Assembly: GCF_051020975.1 (NCBI RefSeq)
Contig: NC_135039.1
Coordinates: forward strand, 9,026,692-9,090,691
Source of the DNA: Osmia lignaria lignaria
Taxonomy: Eukaryota; Arthropoda; Insecta; Hymenoptera; Megachilidae
Length of the DNA: 64,000 nucleotides
Direction: 5' to 3'
Below the pieces are notes generated by a model. It did no database searches. It was not told the origin of the DNA and was given only the letters and a program-made list of their open reading frames with translations. A program made the translations under genes and the position numbers. Positions 10,671 through 22,290 of this stretch are shown one piece after another (within the stretch, counting starts at the first letter, position 1; the number at the start of each line of letters is the position of its first letter).

Positions 10671-11340
10671 ATTCTATATTGTTTATTCTATTACTATTGT
10701 TTATTGTATTACTATTATTTATTCTATTACTATTGTTTATTTATTCTATTATTATTCTTAGCTCGTAAATTACTTTAATTTTCAATAGGAAGAAACTGCT
10801 CGGTTTCATGGAAATCACGGACTTTTCCTAACATCATAAAGCACCTAATTTGCAGTCAATAGTTCCGCAGCTTAAAAATATTCTGAACTCAACCGTGGTA
10901 ACAATAAGTTTATGAAGCCATCGACCAGTTTACTACTTTCCTAGAAATATTTTCGTGTTGATTGTCTACCTCTGTTGCCTCGGGATTTGTATGTTTCATT
11001 TTGGGGTTCTTTATTCTCAATATGTTTTGTCAGAGTTAAAACGGTTCCTCAGTTTATTGCCCGCCACGGTCACTTTGCAACCACGTGGAATTTCCTCGAT
11101 GTCACAGGGGTAGCATCGGTACCTGAGACGACTGTTAGTCGAAGGCGGTGACTATCATAGTACCACTGCCAAATATGTCACAACCAATGAGAAAAATCAG
11201 TGAGAACAGATTTTACCAATCCGAGTAGGTCACCCCGCCAAAATCACCCCGTGCGAGGTGACTTCAACGAAAACAAATTGTTACCCGGCACCAGAATCAA
11301 TCGAACTGTCGATACTTAGTGAATGGTTAAAGTGTTTGAA

Positions 11341-12781
11341 ATGGCGACCAGAAAGAAAGTAACTCTATCCTTAGAGGAACGATTGCAAGTCTTAGAGGAC
11401 TTAAAAACTTTTAGTGTTCCGCTCGTGGCCAAAAAATATAAAGTGAATCGGACAACGATTTGGAGGATAAAAAATAATAAACCAAAAATTATGGAGTTCC
11501 TTAACAAAGGGAAGATGCAGCGAAAACGACGAAGAATCAAACCATCCTTGTACGATACATTGGAGCAAAATTTGCTGGCTTGGTTCATCGAAAGGAGAAC
11601 TCTTGGTGATTTCATAACGAATGCCGTAATGATGGACAAAGCAACAGAATTAAAGTGCAGTATGGGGTTGCCGTTCGATTTTAAAGTTAGTAGGGGCTGG
11701 TTAGATGGATTTAAAAAAAGACATAATATACGTTTAGTGAAAGTTTATGGGGAAAGTGCAAGTGCTGATGAAGATTCCGCGAAAAAATTTTGTGAGGATT
11801 TTACTAAATTATTGGAAGAAGATGACAGTATAAATATAGATAATGTGTACAATATGGATGAAACTGGGCTTTTATGGAAAGCCTTACCATCGAAGACCTT
11901 GGCAGGAAGAGAAGAAGGAGCTGTGAAGGGATATAAAACTAGCAAAGAGCGAATTACGGTGGCGCTATGTGCGAATGCATCTGGGACGCACAAGTTAATG
12001 CCGCTAGTGATTAATAAATACCAAAATCCTAGGGCTCTGAAAAATTGCAGAGACAATCTTCCAGTCATTTTTAAATCACACATTATTTTATGAGTGGTTT
12101 GAAAATCATTTTAAGCCCAGTGTACGGGCACATCAATTAAGGAATGGACTGACCGGTAAAGTAATATTATTATTAGACAATTGCGGAGGACATAAAGTGC
12201 CGGAAGAATTGTTAGATAAAGATAATTTTAAGATTATGTATCTTCCTCCTAATACGACCAGTGTGCTACAGCCAATGGACCAGGGCATAATAGCCAAATT
12301 GAAATCAGTGTATCGCCATAAGGCGATAAGGAAAGCGACTTCATATCAAGGCGGGATTAATGAATTACAAAAGCAATTCACATTAAAAAATTGCATACAG
12401 ATTTTGCATGAATCATGGATGGAGGTGTCTGCCAACAATATAATTAATTCTTGGAAAAAAATTATTCCCAATCAGGAAGATTCGTATCGTCGAGCTATGA
12501 GGGAAGACATAAGCACCTCAACAAATAAATCTTACGTACAAGAAGATATTGTACAATTTATGTCCAATTGTAATGAACAAGAAAGAAGAACATTCATAGA
12601 CGAGGAAGATAGAGAAGAGCGGGAAGAAGATGAGATGCAAGAAAATGCAGACGAACAACCTAATGAACAAGAGGGGCTGCAACATTTGTTTGAGCGTGTG
12701 GACTCGCATCTATCTCTACAACCGCCTGTTATTCGAGATATGTTTAAAGTCATCAAAACCCATGTATTAGGTAATGTTTAA
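11341..12781 (+). pseudogene. Tigger/pogo transposase (frameshifted)
   Basis: The start is the ATG at 11341 (MATRKKVTLSLEERLQVL). It has an N-terminal CENP-B/Psq-like helix-turn-helix (VAKKYKVNRTTIWRIKNN), a second CENP-B-type HTH ending SRGWLDGFKKRHNIRL, then the DDE_1 core: YNMDETGLLWKAL (first Asp), LLLDNCGGH (second Asp) and LQPMDQGIIAK (third Asp), with an acidic tail to a TAA at 12779-12781. A small deletion near 12078, just before an FYEWFENHFKP motif, shifts the frame, so the catalytic triad is split between two frames. Length in register would be close to the usual 450-500 aa. It lies centrally within Tigger 1 and is clearly its own transposase. Confidence 0.88.
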
Positions 12782-12926
12782 TATTCATTATAAGTACAGT
12801 TGTATAATTTTATAAAAATTATAAACATAATTTTCATTTTAATAATTAATTTTTATTTTTTAGGCACCAATGATTAACATCCTCATACTGGATTTTCTTG
12901 GTTCTTCTTCTTCACAACTGGACGGA

Positions 12927-13247
12927 TAACAGCATTTGCACTTTCCCCATAAATTTTCACTAAACGTATATTATGTCTTTTTTTAAATCCATCTTACCAG
13001 CTCGTACTAACTTTAAAATCGAACGTCAACCCCATACTGTTCTTTAATTCTGTTGTTTTGTCCATAATTACGGCATTCGTTATGAAATCACCAAGAGTTC
13101 TTCTTTCGATGAACCAATTCAGCAAATTTTACTGCAATGCGTTGTACAAAGATGATCTGATTATTCGTCGTTTTTACTGCATCTTCCCTTTGTCAACGAA
13201 CTCCATAACTTTTGGTGCGTTATTTTTTATCCTTCAAACCTTATTCA
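12927..13247 (-). pseudogene. Inverted fragment of Tigger transposase gene
   Basis: This segment is the diverged reverse complement of 11457-11775, which encodes the middle of the transposase. It contains the mirror of LVKVYGESA and of the KPKIMEFLNKGK region. It lies about 150 bp after the transposase stop, inside the same pair of Tigger termini, so a transcript crossing both would self-pair over about 320 nt. Confidence 0.8.
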
Positions 13248-13739
13248 TTTCAATATATGACAATTTTTATTATAATGTACCATTTTATTATTATTTTAAT
13301 AAATAAATATCATTCAACCTATATCGTGTTTGGTATCATTTTAATCAGAAAAATCTCACAAATGCATTAGTAAAAGTTTCATTGAGAAAAAGTTAAAAAT
13401 AAAAAAGTTTTATCATTGAATTAGTATTAGTCACACAGATATTACGGTCGGATCATATTACACGGTTTCCTCGTCGAGCGGCTCGGCTCGCGTAGGGGGA
13501 TCCCCTCAAGTGGAGGGGATAGCGATGTTTCATTTATCCAAGCATTCTTTCGTTGAATTTATCCAGGTTTTACTGTATTCGGTACAGTCGTTGTGCAGGT
13601 TTAGAGGAGAGACATAAAAGTAACGTATAAATATATTTTATTAAACATAATACAAATAAATAGCATTATTATAAATATAAATAAAGTCTACAAATTAATT
13701 GCTGCCTAAGCCGTGAACTAATTCAAAACAAATAAAATT

Positions 13740-14120
13740 CCTATTCCAACACCTATCACTAAGAGAGATCAATTAATAACGTGGTTAGTAAATAGTGGTT
13801 GCGATCATCTGGCAGAGGAATCAGATGCAGAATTAAAGAAATTGCGAATATGTAGCCGACATTTTCCGGAAACTGCAATTTGTCCAAGTGGTAGATTAAA
13901 AGCGAGTGCGGAACCAATAATATATGATGTGGAATCCAATGATGATACCCCGGATTCCGTCGGTCAGGAAATATATATTTTAAAACAAAAGTTAGGATGT
14001 CAAGATGTTGCAATTCAAGCTTTGACAAACGAAAATAAGATGCTAAAGCGGACGAATGACGTAAAGAATAAGACGATTTTACAGAGTAGTCATTGGTTTT
14101 TTATCCATTTTCCTATATGA
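13740..14120 (+). pseudogene. THAP-domain protein, C-terminal part of the finger plus coiled coil
   Basis: The frame resumes after CCTATT with PITKRDQLITWL and LRICSRHFPE, the Trp and the C-x2-H half of a THAP finger. A degenerate AVP-box-like AEPIIYD follows, then a heptad-like segment (EIYILKQKL, ALTNENKMLKR) and an early stop. Spacing to the N-terminal part at 8655-8756 matches a single THAP domain once the insertion is set aside. No transposase core follows, so it is a truncated P-element-like or THAP gene remnant. Confidence 0.65.
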
Positions 14121-14339
14121 TGATTTCGATTTATCACTCATTTCCGACAAACTGATAAAAAATTTTTCAAACAAAAATTAGTCAATAATTATATGATAAT
14201 AAACTGCAATTGAAAAACTTAGCAACAAATATTTCATTTAATAAAAAATTGCGGTAGATTAAATTTTTTTACCGAAATTGTAATTTTTTTTTTCATCGAT
14301 CGATACATTTTTATCCTCTTTTAAAAAGTATTAGGAGTC

Positions 14340-15498
14340 TTAGGTCGGAAATGGATTCGTTTAGAAGTTATGAATTTTCTTCCGAATTCTATACAAATCG
14401 AACACTGTGCGATGTTTTGAAGCAGGTCATATGCGTTTTGTCAGCACGTTTCCCCTTCTTAAGGAAAGGTCCTTCAAATCGGGGTGTTATAAATAGGACG
14501 ATCAGTCCAAGTCAAGGTCAGTTCCTTACGAGTCATTGACATCTTCACTTCGACTTTTGTATTTTTGTATTCTTACTGCCGATTGCTGAACATTTAGAAA
14601 AAGTGAATGTAAGTACAGTGATTATTATTATTTCGTTGTTATTATTTTTTCTATAATCTTTTACAGAATATCGATTCTTTTAATAATTTAGATTCCGTTT
14701 TTGCGGATCCTATATTCTAATAATCCTATATTAATTTAATACTTTCATTATACAAAATTAGAAAATGGGAAACAAAACATGCAAGCAACCCCCGGCGGAG
14801 AAGCGCCCGGTAGAGGAACCCCCGGCGGAGGAACGCCCGGTAGAGGAACGCCCGGTAGAGGAACGCCCGGTAGAGGAACGCACGGTAGAGGAACGCCCGG
14901 TAGAGGAACGCCCGGTAGAGGAACCCCCGGCGGAGACACCCCCGGCGGAGGAACGCCCGGTACAGGAACCGCCGGCGGTGGCAAGACCGGCCGTGGCCGA
15001 TATTAAGGTACCATTATTGTTAAATATGTACAACTGTTAGTGACAAGTGTATAGTGTATGTATGTACTATGTACTTTTCCACATATTCCTTGAAATAGAT
15101 TCCGTGTGTATGTGTGTTTGTGTGTGTAAATTACGAGTGTTATAAATGTATTTCATAATAAACCTTTTTATGAATTTTAGAAAAGTAAAGAGCAGCAAAG
15201 GAGGAGAAAAATTCACAACAACAAAAAACTAAAGAAGCGGTTGAGAACAATGCCGCCAGCCGTTTCCAGATATCCGGGGGGGTATGTATTCCACCCTCCC
15301 CCCAACACACATCGCCGCCGCCCCCGCAACATTACATATCGCCCCCGCCTCCGCAACATTACTCATCACCACCGCGGCCCGAGATGTACGCACCTCCAAT
15401 GCTGTGTATGTCCCAGCCGCCAGTTATATATTTTGTGGTTTTACGATATGTTCCGACGAGGCGATTTTTTTCAAAATTCCCTCATTTGTAGGTATTGA
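14340..15498 (+). pseudogene. Gene-like unit with 15-bp repeat exon (unknown product)
   Basis: Signals suggest three exons: a leader ending AAGTGAAT/GTAAGT at 14608; exon 2 after TTAG at 14761, with ATG at 14765 and ending AAG/GTACCA at 15007; and exon 3 after TTTTAG at 15180. Exon 2 encodes a 5-aa repeat (RPVEE, EPPAE). Exon 3 starts basic (KSKEQQRRRK) and then, in another frame, gives Pro/Gln/His/Tyr repeats (PPPPQHY) after a G7 run near 15276-15282 that may be a frameshift. No known domain. Transcription is unproven, and it may be a low-complexity second protein of a transposon. Confidence 0.35.
14790..14975. repeat. 15-bp minisatellite, about 12 units
   Basis: Tandem units of GGAACGCCCGGTAGA with GGAACCCCCGGCGGA variants. 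The period keeps frame, so all three plus-strand frames stay open through it; the frame starting at ATG 14765 gives alternating RPVEE and PPAEE. Confidence 0.9.
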
Positions 15499-15499
15499 C

Positions 15500-15963
15500 T
15501 GGAGGTACTTTGAGGTATATAGACTGGCCCGGTTCAACCCTCCGATATGGCCAAAAAGGACCCATGACCAGATGACCATTTCCGAAAATCTATCAAAGAG
15601 GCGCATTAGATCAAATCTAAAAATATGCATTAGTACTACTATCCAAGGTCTACTAAATGCAGTTGAGAGTGCGGCGCTACCTATAATAGTGTTTGAGAAA
15701 ATGACCTCCAAAGAGTCAAAGGTCAACTCGGCGCCCATACACTTTTTTGACTAACTTTTTCAACCATTTTTATTTAAATGCACCCCAATGAAGAATTATA
15801 ACCATTTCTAAGCTTTAACCGAGGGGCCGGTACCCTATATGATTTTCCTTGATGCTCTTAGGAGGAATTTCGGAATCCGGTTCGCGGGTCATTGTACAGG
15901 TGCATTGCGTACTAATTCGATATTTTCTTATTATTCCACTTACGTTATTTTTATCTTATTATT
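15500..15963. other. No recognised gene
   Basis: Open frames on both strands (for example 15424-15738 minus) show no domain. The stretch may contain the missing upstream part of the Merlin remnant, but no zinc-finger motif typical of Merlin N-termini was found. Confidence 0.35.
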
Positions 15964-16537
15964 TTGATATTATTCAAGATCGATGAGGCAAAATTTGGAA
16001 AACGTAAATACAATCGTGGCAGAATTGTGGAAGGACACTGGGTGTTGGGAATGGTGGATACAAATAGTAACGATTGCCGAATGATCGTTGTTCCGAATCG
16101 AGAAGCTGCAACGTTAATTAATATTATAAAAGAACACGTTGTTGCTGGCAGCGAAATTCATACTGATAGTTTTCGTAGCTATGCGGGACTTGTAGAAGCT
16201 GGATTTATCCACAAAACTGTCAATCACAGTGTAGAATTTGTAGGTAGGTAAATTTGATACTGTTTGAGTTAGTTAGGTGTATATTTTTTTAAAGAGAGAG
16301 AGAGAATTCTATTTTATGAATAATTTAAATACAGTTACTGATGGGACCCATACACAACAGATAGAATCGAATTGGCGCCCGGCAAAGGACTGGATGAGGG
16401 GGAGGGGTCGTTTTCACGACGACGAATTTGCTCATCGTCTATGTGAATTTCTGTGGCGACGGTTTTGCCGTCATAATAAAATAGATCTGATGAGATCTAT
16501 GATGGACGCGATTCGGCGACAATATGTGTTTCATTAA
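15964..16537 (+). pseudogene. Merlin (IS1016/ISXO2-like) transposase remnant with intron
   Basis: The first block contains IDEAKFGKRKYNRGR (first Asp) and EIHTDSFRSY (second Asp) of the ISXO2-like DDE domain, ending near GTAGGTAAAT at about 16240. After a TTTAAATACAG acceptor at about 16336 the second block continues DGTHTQQIESNW (the Glu) and WMRGRGRF. A GT-AG intron between them therefore gives a complete DDE signature. The N-terminal part and the termini of the element were not found, so it is 5'-truncated. Merlin is the eukaryotic relative of bacterial IS1016. Confidence 0.75.
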
Positions 16538-16539
16538 GG

Positions 16540-17397
16540 TAAGCGGAAGTTTAGTTCTAGGCTATACGAGGACCAATCAGGTTATACATCTAAGGCAATA
16601 TGGAGTCGCAGTAAAAATGTCAAACTTTACACGCTTATAACTTTTTAACCACTGAATTCCTAAAGTTTAGACTTGCATTTTCAGATTCTACGCAAAAAAA
16701 GCTATAAATCAAAGAAAAAAAGGTCCAAAATTTTGGGTCCGGTAAAGTAAAGTTTACTCCTTTTTTCATATAAAAATACTAAACGGTTAGGTTATGGTTA
16801 GATTAGTAAATAAACAGCGAATGAAAATTTAAACAAAAAAGGATTAAAATACTGCCCACTAAAGTACAAGCCTTTTTTATTAATAAAATACTACAGTAGA
16901 ACATGAACTCTATACACTTATACGATAATTGAAAGCAATTATTGAACAAACATTATATATATAATTTGGTTGAGACGATACTGGATCTCTTGAACTATCA
17001 TGCTGTACATCCTGGTTTGATGTGTAAAAATAAATACGTTTAATAACAATTACTTTTTGAGTTTAAACTACTTGAATGTAAAAACTGGTACCTACACTTC
17101 CTGACGAATCCACTATTAGTTTCCTATTTCTCACGTATATTTCTTACAATGGTGATTCCTTTCCATTACAGTAAATTGTCATTGAGCCTACGATAAAAAA
17201 TTAGAATGAGTTCTAATCAATCTGCATGCAATAAACATGTAAATGTATGTGATTTACTTATCTTTATGCTTGCATTGCAAAGACCTGCTTGCTTTCCTCC
17301 CTTCGTAGAATAGGATTTTCACCATTGATACTGGTCACTGAAAATAATTAAAATAAATTCATATATGAAATTCATGATGATTTCCAATTAATCCAAC
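16540..17397. other. No recognised gene
   Basis: AT-rich sequence with only short frames and poly-A/T runs. No terminal repeats were recognised. Confidence 0.4.
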
Positions 17398-17635
17398 TAC
17401 AGTACTCCCTCTATAATCCGGCACTTCACTTGTCCGGCCCTGCCAGTAATCCGGCGTTTTTAGACAGGCAGTTACCAAGTGGGTAGTTCGGTAATTTCGA
17501 GCGTAAATTGAAGACAAATGACTGATTGTCGCGGGGTCTATGACTGCTGTGTTTACTTTGTCTGCATTACGTCCGTCCGTTCCGTGTTGTGGACATCAAT
17601 GTAATTTTGTGTGTTTGCAGTACTGTGAGTTAAAA

Positions 17636-19264
17636 ATGTCTCTACAGTGTAAACGTATACATAAAACATTATCGCTTATCGATAAAAATAAGATTTTGAA
17701 ACGACTTGAAAAAGGTGAAACGTTAGTTGGTCTCGCTAAAGAATATGGAATTGGTCGTGCTACAATTTACGATATAAGGAAGAACGGTGACAACATAAAA
17801 TCTTTTAAAAAAAAAAATGAAAATGTGAAAAGTGCGCGGAAAACACTGAAAACTGGCGAGTTTCCACAAGTTGAAGATAGCCTTTATTTTTGGTTTTTAC
17901 AAGAACGCAATAGGCATACGCTCATTTCTGGAGAAATTCTAAAAGAAAAAGCTAGATTTTTCTACAGAAAAATCATGAATCAAGATGACTTTCAGGTCAG
18001 TGAAGGCTGGTTAGATAAATTCAAAAGACATTTTGGTATAAGGCTGTTGAGTACGACGGGTGAAAAGCTATCATGTGATGCTGACGCAATCGAGCCATAC
18101 AAAGAACAATTCCAAAAAGTGATTGAAGAAATGGCTTTAACACCTGACCAAGTATACAATGCGGACGAGAGCGGTTTGTTTTGGCGGCTTTTACCTAAAA
18201 AAACCTATGTTCACCGTGCTGAAGCTAGTGCTCCTGGACGAAAACTAGCAAACGACAGAGTCACTTTTATGCCTTGTTCAAATGCAAGTGGTAGACATAA
18301 GATAAACATGTTAATGATTAGTAAGGCAAAAAGTCCTAGGGCATTTTAGAATGTTCAGCTTCCCGTTGATTACAAAAACCAAAGCAAGGCGTGGATGACT
18401 AAGTCCTTGTTCGTCGAATGGTTTGACGAACTGTTTGTACCGTCAGTAAAACAATTCCTTAAAAAACGAAACCTTCCACTAAAAGCATTGCTTATTTTGG
18501 ACAATTGCCTCGGTCACCCTCATGAAGAGGATTTGAACTTAAAAGACAGTTTTATCCGTGTTATGTTCCTACCTCCTAATGTAACGCCTATTTTGCAACC
18601 TATGGACCAAAATATAATTTAAGCAATTAAAATGCAGTACAAAAAGAGCCTTTTGTACACGGTTTTGTCTAAGGACGACAGTGTGATTAAATCATTAAAA
18701 GAAATTAACCTGAAAGATGTAGTTTACTCACTTGCAAATGCTTGGGTAAACCTTAATGAAAAAGTGATTGTTTGTTCGTGGAGAAACTTGTGGCCTAACA
18801 TGGAATTGTTAGGGCAATACGAGAAAAAGTCAAATAACACAACCATTCTTGATATCGATAAAAATGACTTAAATCAGTTGCGAGACGTATTTAATAAGCA
18901 GCTCGTGGATACAGTTGATAATGTTTTGACAACAGATGATGTCAGCAAGTGGCTGACTGGTGACGAAGAGGAATATAACCAGTTTTTGACAGACGATGAC
19001 ATTATAGAGGCTGTGACTACTATAGAAGAGGATGAAGAGGAGGGTGGAGAAGGGCAAGTAATGCCAGCTGTTCAAATAATACCTCACGACACAGCCATTG
19101 ATTCCCTTGCTACATCTATTACCTGGGCAGAAGAAAATGGTGTTTCCGCGAATGACATTTTAGTACTGAAGCGACTTCAAGAACAAGCATACAAAATGTC
19201 ATTTAAAAATAAAAAGCAAACAAAATTAGAACATTATTTTATGTCTTCCACTTCAATGGAATGA
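17636..19264 (+). pseudogene. Tigger/jerky-type transposase with two in-frame stops
   Basis: The ATG at 17636 starts MSLQCKRIHKTLSLIDKNKI with an HTH (LVGLAKEYGIGRATIYDI), a CENP-B-type second HTH (VSEGWLDKFKRHFGIRL) and the DDE_1 core: YNADESGLFW (first Asp), LLILDNCLGHP (second) and ILQPMDQNII (third). An acidic region and a basic tail (FKNKKQTKLEHYF) follow. The frame is continuous from 17636 to the TGA at 19262-19264 except for TAG at 18347-18349 and TAA at 18620-18622. Only two point changes therefore separate it from an open frame of about 540 codons, which suggests fairly recent activity. It is the transposase of the surrounding Tigger 3 element. Confidence 0.88.
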
Positions 19265-19474
19265 ATTCTTGAATAAAACATATTTCGTGCCGTTTAAAGG
19301 CACAGATTCCTTGTGCCATGACCTGTATGCGTGCACTCACACAATCAACGGAAAGCATGCACATATACGCCATGCGTGAGAGAGACACTCGATTTCGTAG
19401 ATTTCGTTTTTCGTCTCGATAATTGCACAAATGAAATTTTCGCGGCTACAGCACCCACGGGTATAATTCACCAC

Positions 19475-19665
19475 AGGGTGGTCTGGTCCGTTTGAACGCT
19501 AATAAACACCATACGTTGAGAAAAATGATATTTTCGACACTGTAAGATTGAGACAGACGCTGTTGTAAGCAAACAACATGGCTGCCGAATGCTGCGTTCG
19601 GCTGCATTTTAGCAAATATTGGACGATTTAATGATTTTTTCACCCATAGCACACCAGACCACCCT
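19475..19665. mobile_element. Short hairpin MITE (190 bp)
   Basis: AGGGTGGTCTGG at 19475 is mirrored by CCAGACCACCCT at 19654-19665. The interior is non-coding. No clear target duplication. Confidence 0.6.
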
Positions 19666-19849
19666 TCCTTGAACTAGCACAATGTGACTGAAATTCGATT
19701 TTTCACAATTTATCACTTCTGGAAGACGTAAAACGAAATTTACGATTTGCACCTATCAGACGTAAAATAGACATAAGAATAGTTCACTGATTCTCCGTCA
19801 GAGGCATTGATGGTATATTTGACCACGTTATCATCAGGGTCGATAAAAA

Positions 19850-21330
19850 CACAAATCAGTCGATAAATGTAAATTCTAATTTGACACCAAAAACGGCTAC
19901 GCGAATATAGCCACAAGTAAGGCATAGTTGCCGCAACGTATTAAGACTTCTGTCACACTGTTGCCACATCTGTAATTGCAACAGGCTCGAGCCGATTTTG
20001 ATTCCTGTCAGGCATAAAAAAGAATAGGGCGCTCGAGAGAGAAGGAGGTCCGAGAATGAAATAATACATGTACTAACGTGTGCAACTATCAAACTTTTTT
20101 ATTCATATTTATAATCATGTTTTTTTATCAATTAAATTACAGATAGAATACTTGAAATGGTATGCCAGAAAAATGAATTATAAAACTTGCACCATATACA
20201 GTGACAACTCGATAAATGTACATAACTATTGCCGGTCCACTCCACAACTGTTATGGAATAGGAGAATCATTTTTCAAATTGGATTGCCTAGTCAGTAAAC
20301 ACTGATTAGAAAGAGTCAGTAGCTAAAGACGAAAGAGGGACTGAAACCGGGATTTATTGCCTTCATTTAAATGTCCCGTGTCAATGTGACCATACTAATG
20401 CACAGAATAAAGTTTTTTATTTTGTACTTTTTGTTAATAAAAATTTCACTATCATGTGGAGAAGATTTTTCTGATTAAAATGAAGCTAAACACAATATAA
20501 ATCGGTCAACATTTAGTAGCATAATATTGGGTTAAATGTTGTGCTTGCGAGTCTTTCTCTCTTTGTTTATCCGTCTTGCGCTATCCTTTTCTATGTTCGG
20601 AAACATCAAAGAACGACGGATTCGTGATGCTGGTAGGGGTAGACTGAATGAAATAATACACATAACGTAAGTACGCGACCATAAGACTTATAGGAATGAA
20701 AATTACCTGACATAATAATTTCAAGAAGGGAATAAGAAATAAAGAAATGAATAATGAATTTTAATATAATTCTGTCACACTTAAACTGGGACACCCTGTA
20801 TATGCAGGTACAATTATATTAACATTCATTATTATATTTCAGATATGAAAAAAATTTCAATAACACGTGGCTGGAGTGGCTGTCATGGTAATCGACGATG
20901 TAGACGTTGCGGAGAAAGAAGAGGCATTGTTTATATTTATTGATTATATTTCAATCAATAAATATTGTATATTATAGATCAATTTACATGTATTTATTTT
21001 TCATTCCTTTCCTGAAATTATTAATGCCATATAGTTTTTATTCCTATAAGTTTTATAGTCGCGTACGTTATGTGTATTACAGAGTCTCATTGAATCTGTC
21101 GTAGCGTGTGACTATATTTAAGCCGATCGGCCCTACGTTGTTTCATTCATGATACTCCTTCTCTTTCTCTCGCGCCGTTCTTTTCTATGTCCGCCAGGAA
21201 TCAAAATCTCGCTCGGCTCGAGCAAATTCATTTTGCTAGATGGTCACAGATGCGGCAACACCGCGATAGAACTCTCAAATGATGTGATTTGGCAACTATG
21301 CCACCTCACTTTCGTTTCTGATTCTGCATA
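19850..21330. repeat. Nested palindromic repeats (two inverted pairs)
   Basis: The outer pair about 19900-20060 against about 21140-21310 shares GGAATCAAAATC, GGCTCGAGC and GGCAACTATGCC in opposite orientation. An inner pair about 20642-20745 against 20990-21078 shares ATTCCTATAAG and TCGCGTACGTTATGTG-type sequence. No coding content. It appears to be a diverged foldback or two MITEs, one inside the other. Confidence 0.6.
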
Positions 21331-21443
21331 ATGACGTTAGATGTCACACCGTCACATGTCGTGTTGCGAACCTCGCCTGTATGTATGTGTGCAATATCGT
21401 GTGAATTTAGCTGCAAGCTTGTAATCACAAGCATTGAATGAAA

Positions 21444-22251
21444 TGTAATATGGCGACGATGCCATAAGAGTATGGTTGCAGCATGTCTGCATTATGTTGT
21501 ATCAATGCTCATAAATTAGGAGCCAAAATTCAAAGGAATAAACAAACAAAAGATAGGACACTGTAAACCTTTCAGCGCGGGTGATCGTGCTGGGAGAGAT
21601 TTGGAAATCCGGAGAAATAAGAGTGTCATACTTGAAGTTTCTAAGAAACTAATTTATTGCGGGCCGTATCTAATTCGTTACTCTTAACGAAAATCATGTT
21701 GGTTCTTGAAACTGTCGAAGTCTCTTCGACATCCTGCTTATTTACAGAGGGTCGTAAATTCTCTTAAGGGTTGCCTTGGCTCGCTAGCGCGAGACCTTTT
21801 TATCTTTCATTCTCTCTGGATCCCACGCTTTCTCTTAGCACGTGTGTATGGAATCGTTCTCGAGTCTTGGCGGAGCACCAACATCTTCCACTCGCCTAAG
21901 GGTGGACCGAAGCCAGGGAGAGGGACCGCCTCCGGACAGGGATGGGCTCCTCCACCATTGGGCCAGGGATGATCCTGAGGGAGGATTCAGGATTCAGCGA
22001 GGAGTGGATGGCAGCCAACATCGATCGAAGATCTTCACTGCCAAGCTCAGAATGTTTCAAAGCTTCAACCCGTCTTGATATAATTTTTGGAAAGGAAAAT
22101 AAAGTTATACCAAAAATTATTTTCTTAAACGCAAGGTGTTTTGCTTTATTAAAAGCCGCACCGCGAGCAGAGCGCTTTAGCGCTCCACGGGCACCTTACC
22201 CACGTTCGGCATATCCTAAATATCCCTAGAACACAAAATCCACACGCAACA
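21444..22251 (+). repeat. LTR-like direct repeat, copy 1
   Basis: About 0.8 kb running from TGTAATATGGCGACGATGCC to CACACGCAACA. It aligns through its length with 22291-23184 (shared CATAAATTA, CTCCTCCACCATTG, GGATGATCCTGAGGGAGGAT, GCGCTCCACGG). It contains AATAAA at about 22098 and a GAGCGC-TTTA-GCGCTC hairpin near the end. TG...CA termini suggest an LTR, but no target duplication or internal coding region is seen. Confidence 0.55.
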
Positions 22252-22290
22252 GTGGTGTAACGTGAAATGTTATCACGTGAATATGTTTAG

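Larger units (their letters stand above)
8887..13575 (+). mobile_element. Tigger/pogo DNA transposon 1 with nested foldback
   Basis: Terminal inverted repeats begin CAGTAAAACCTGGATAAATT (8887) and mirror it at 13575, flanked by TA (8885-8886 and 13576-13577), the hallmark of Tc1/mariner/pogo elements. The left end carries 60-bp subterminal repeats and a 1.09-kb foldback. The middle holds a broken Tigger transposase. The right end includes an inverted piece of transposase gene. Related non-coding copies sit at 40136-41091 and 54870-57799, sharing both termini and an internal block containing ACACGGTTTCCT. Confidence 0.9.
8757..13739. mobile_element. Composite insertion splitting the THAP frame
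   Basis: Both edges carry CCTATT (8751-8756 and 13740-13745), which looks like a 6-bp target duplication. Removing the Tigger element (8887-13575 plus one TA) leaves about 290 bp of outer insert, which has no coding capacity and whose class is unknown (short LTR- or SINE-like). The Tigger element then landed inside it. Confidence 0.5.

Noticed and set aside
13058..13306. Plus-strand 82-codon frame in Tigger 1
   Set aside because: It is the antisense shadow of the inverted transposase fragment and resembles the minus-strand shadow at 11316-11639.
14748..15033. Collagen-like GTPGRG frame and its minus-strand partners
   Set aside because: All are alternative readings of the 15-bp minisatellite. 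Only the frame with the ATG after a splice acceptor was retained, at low confidence.
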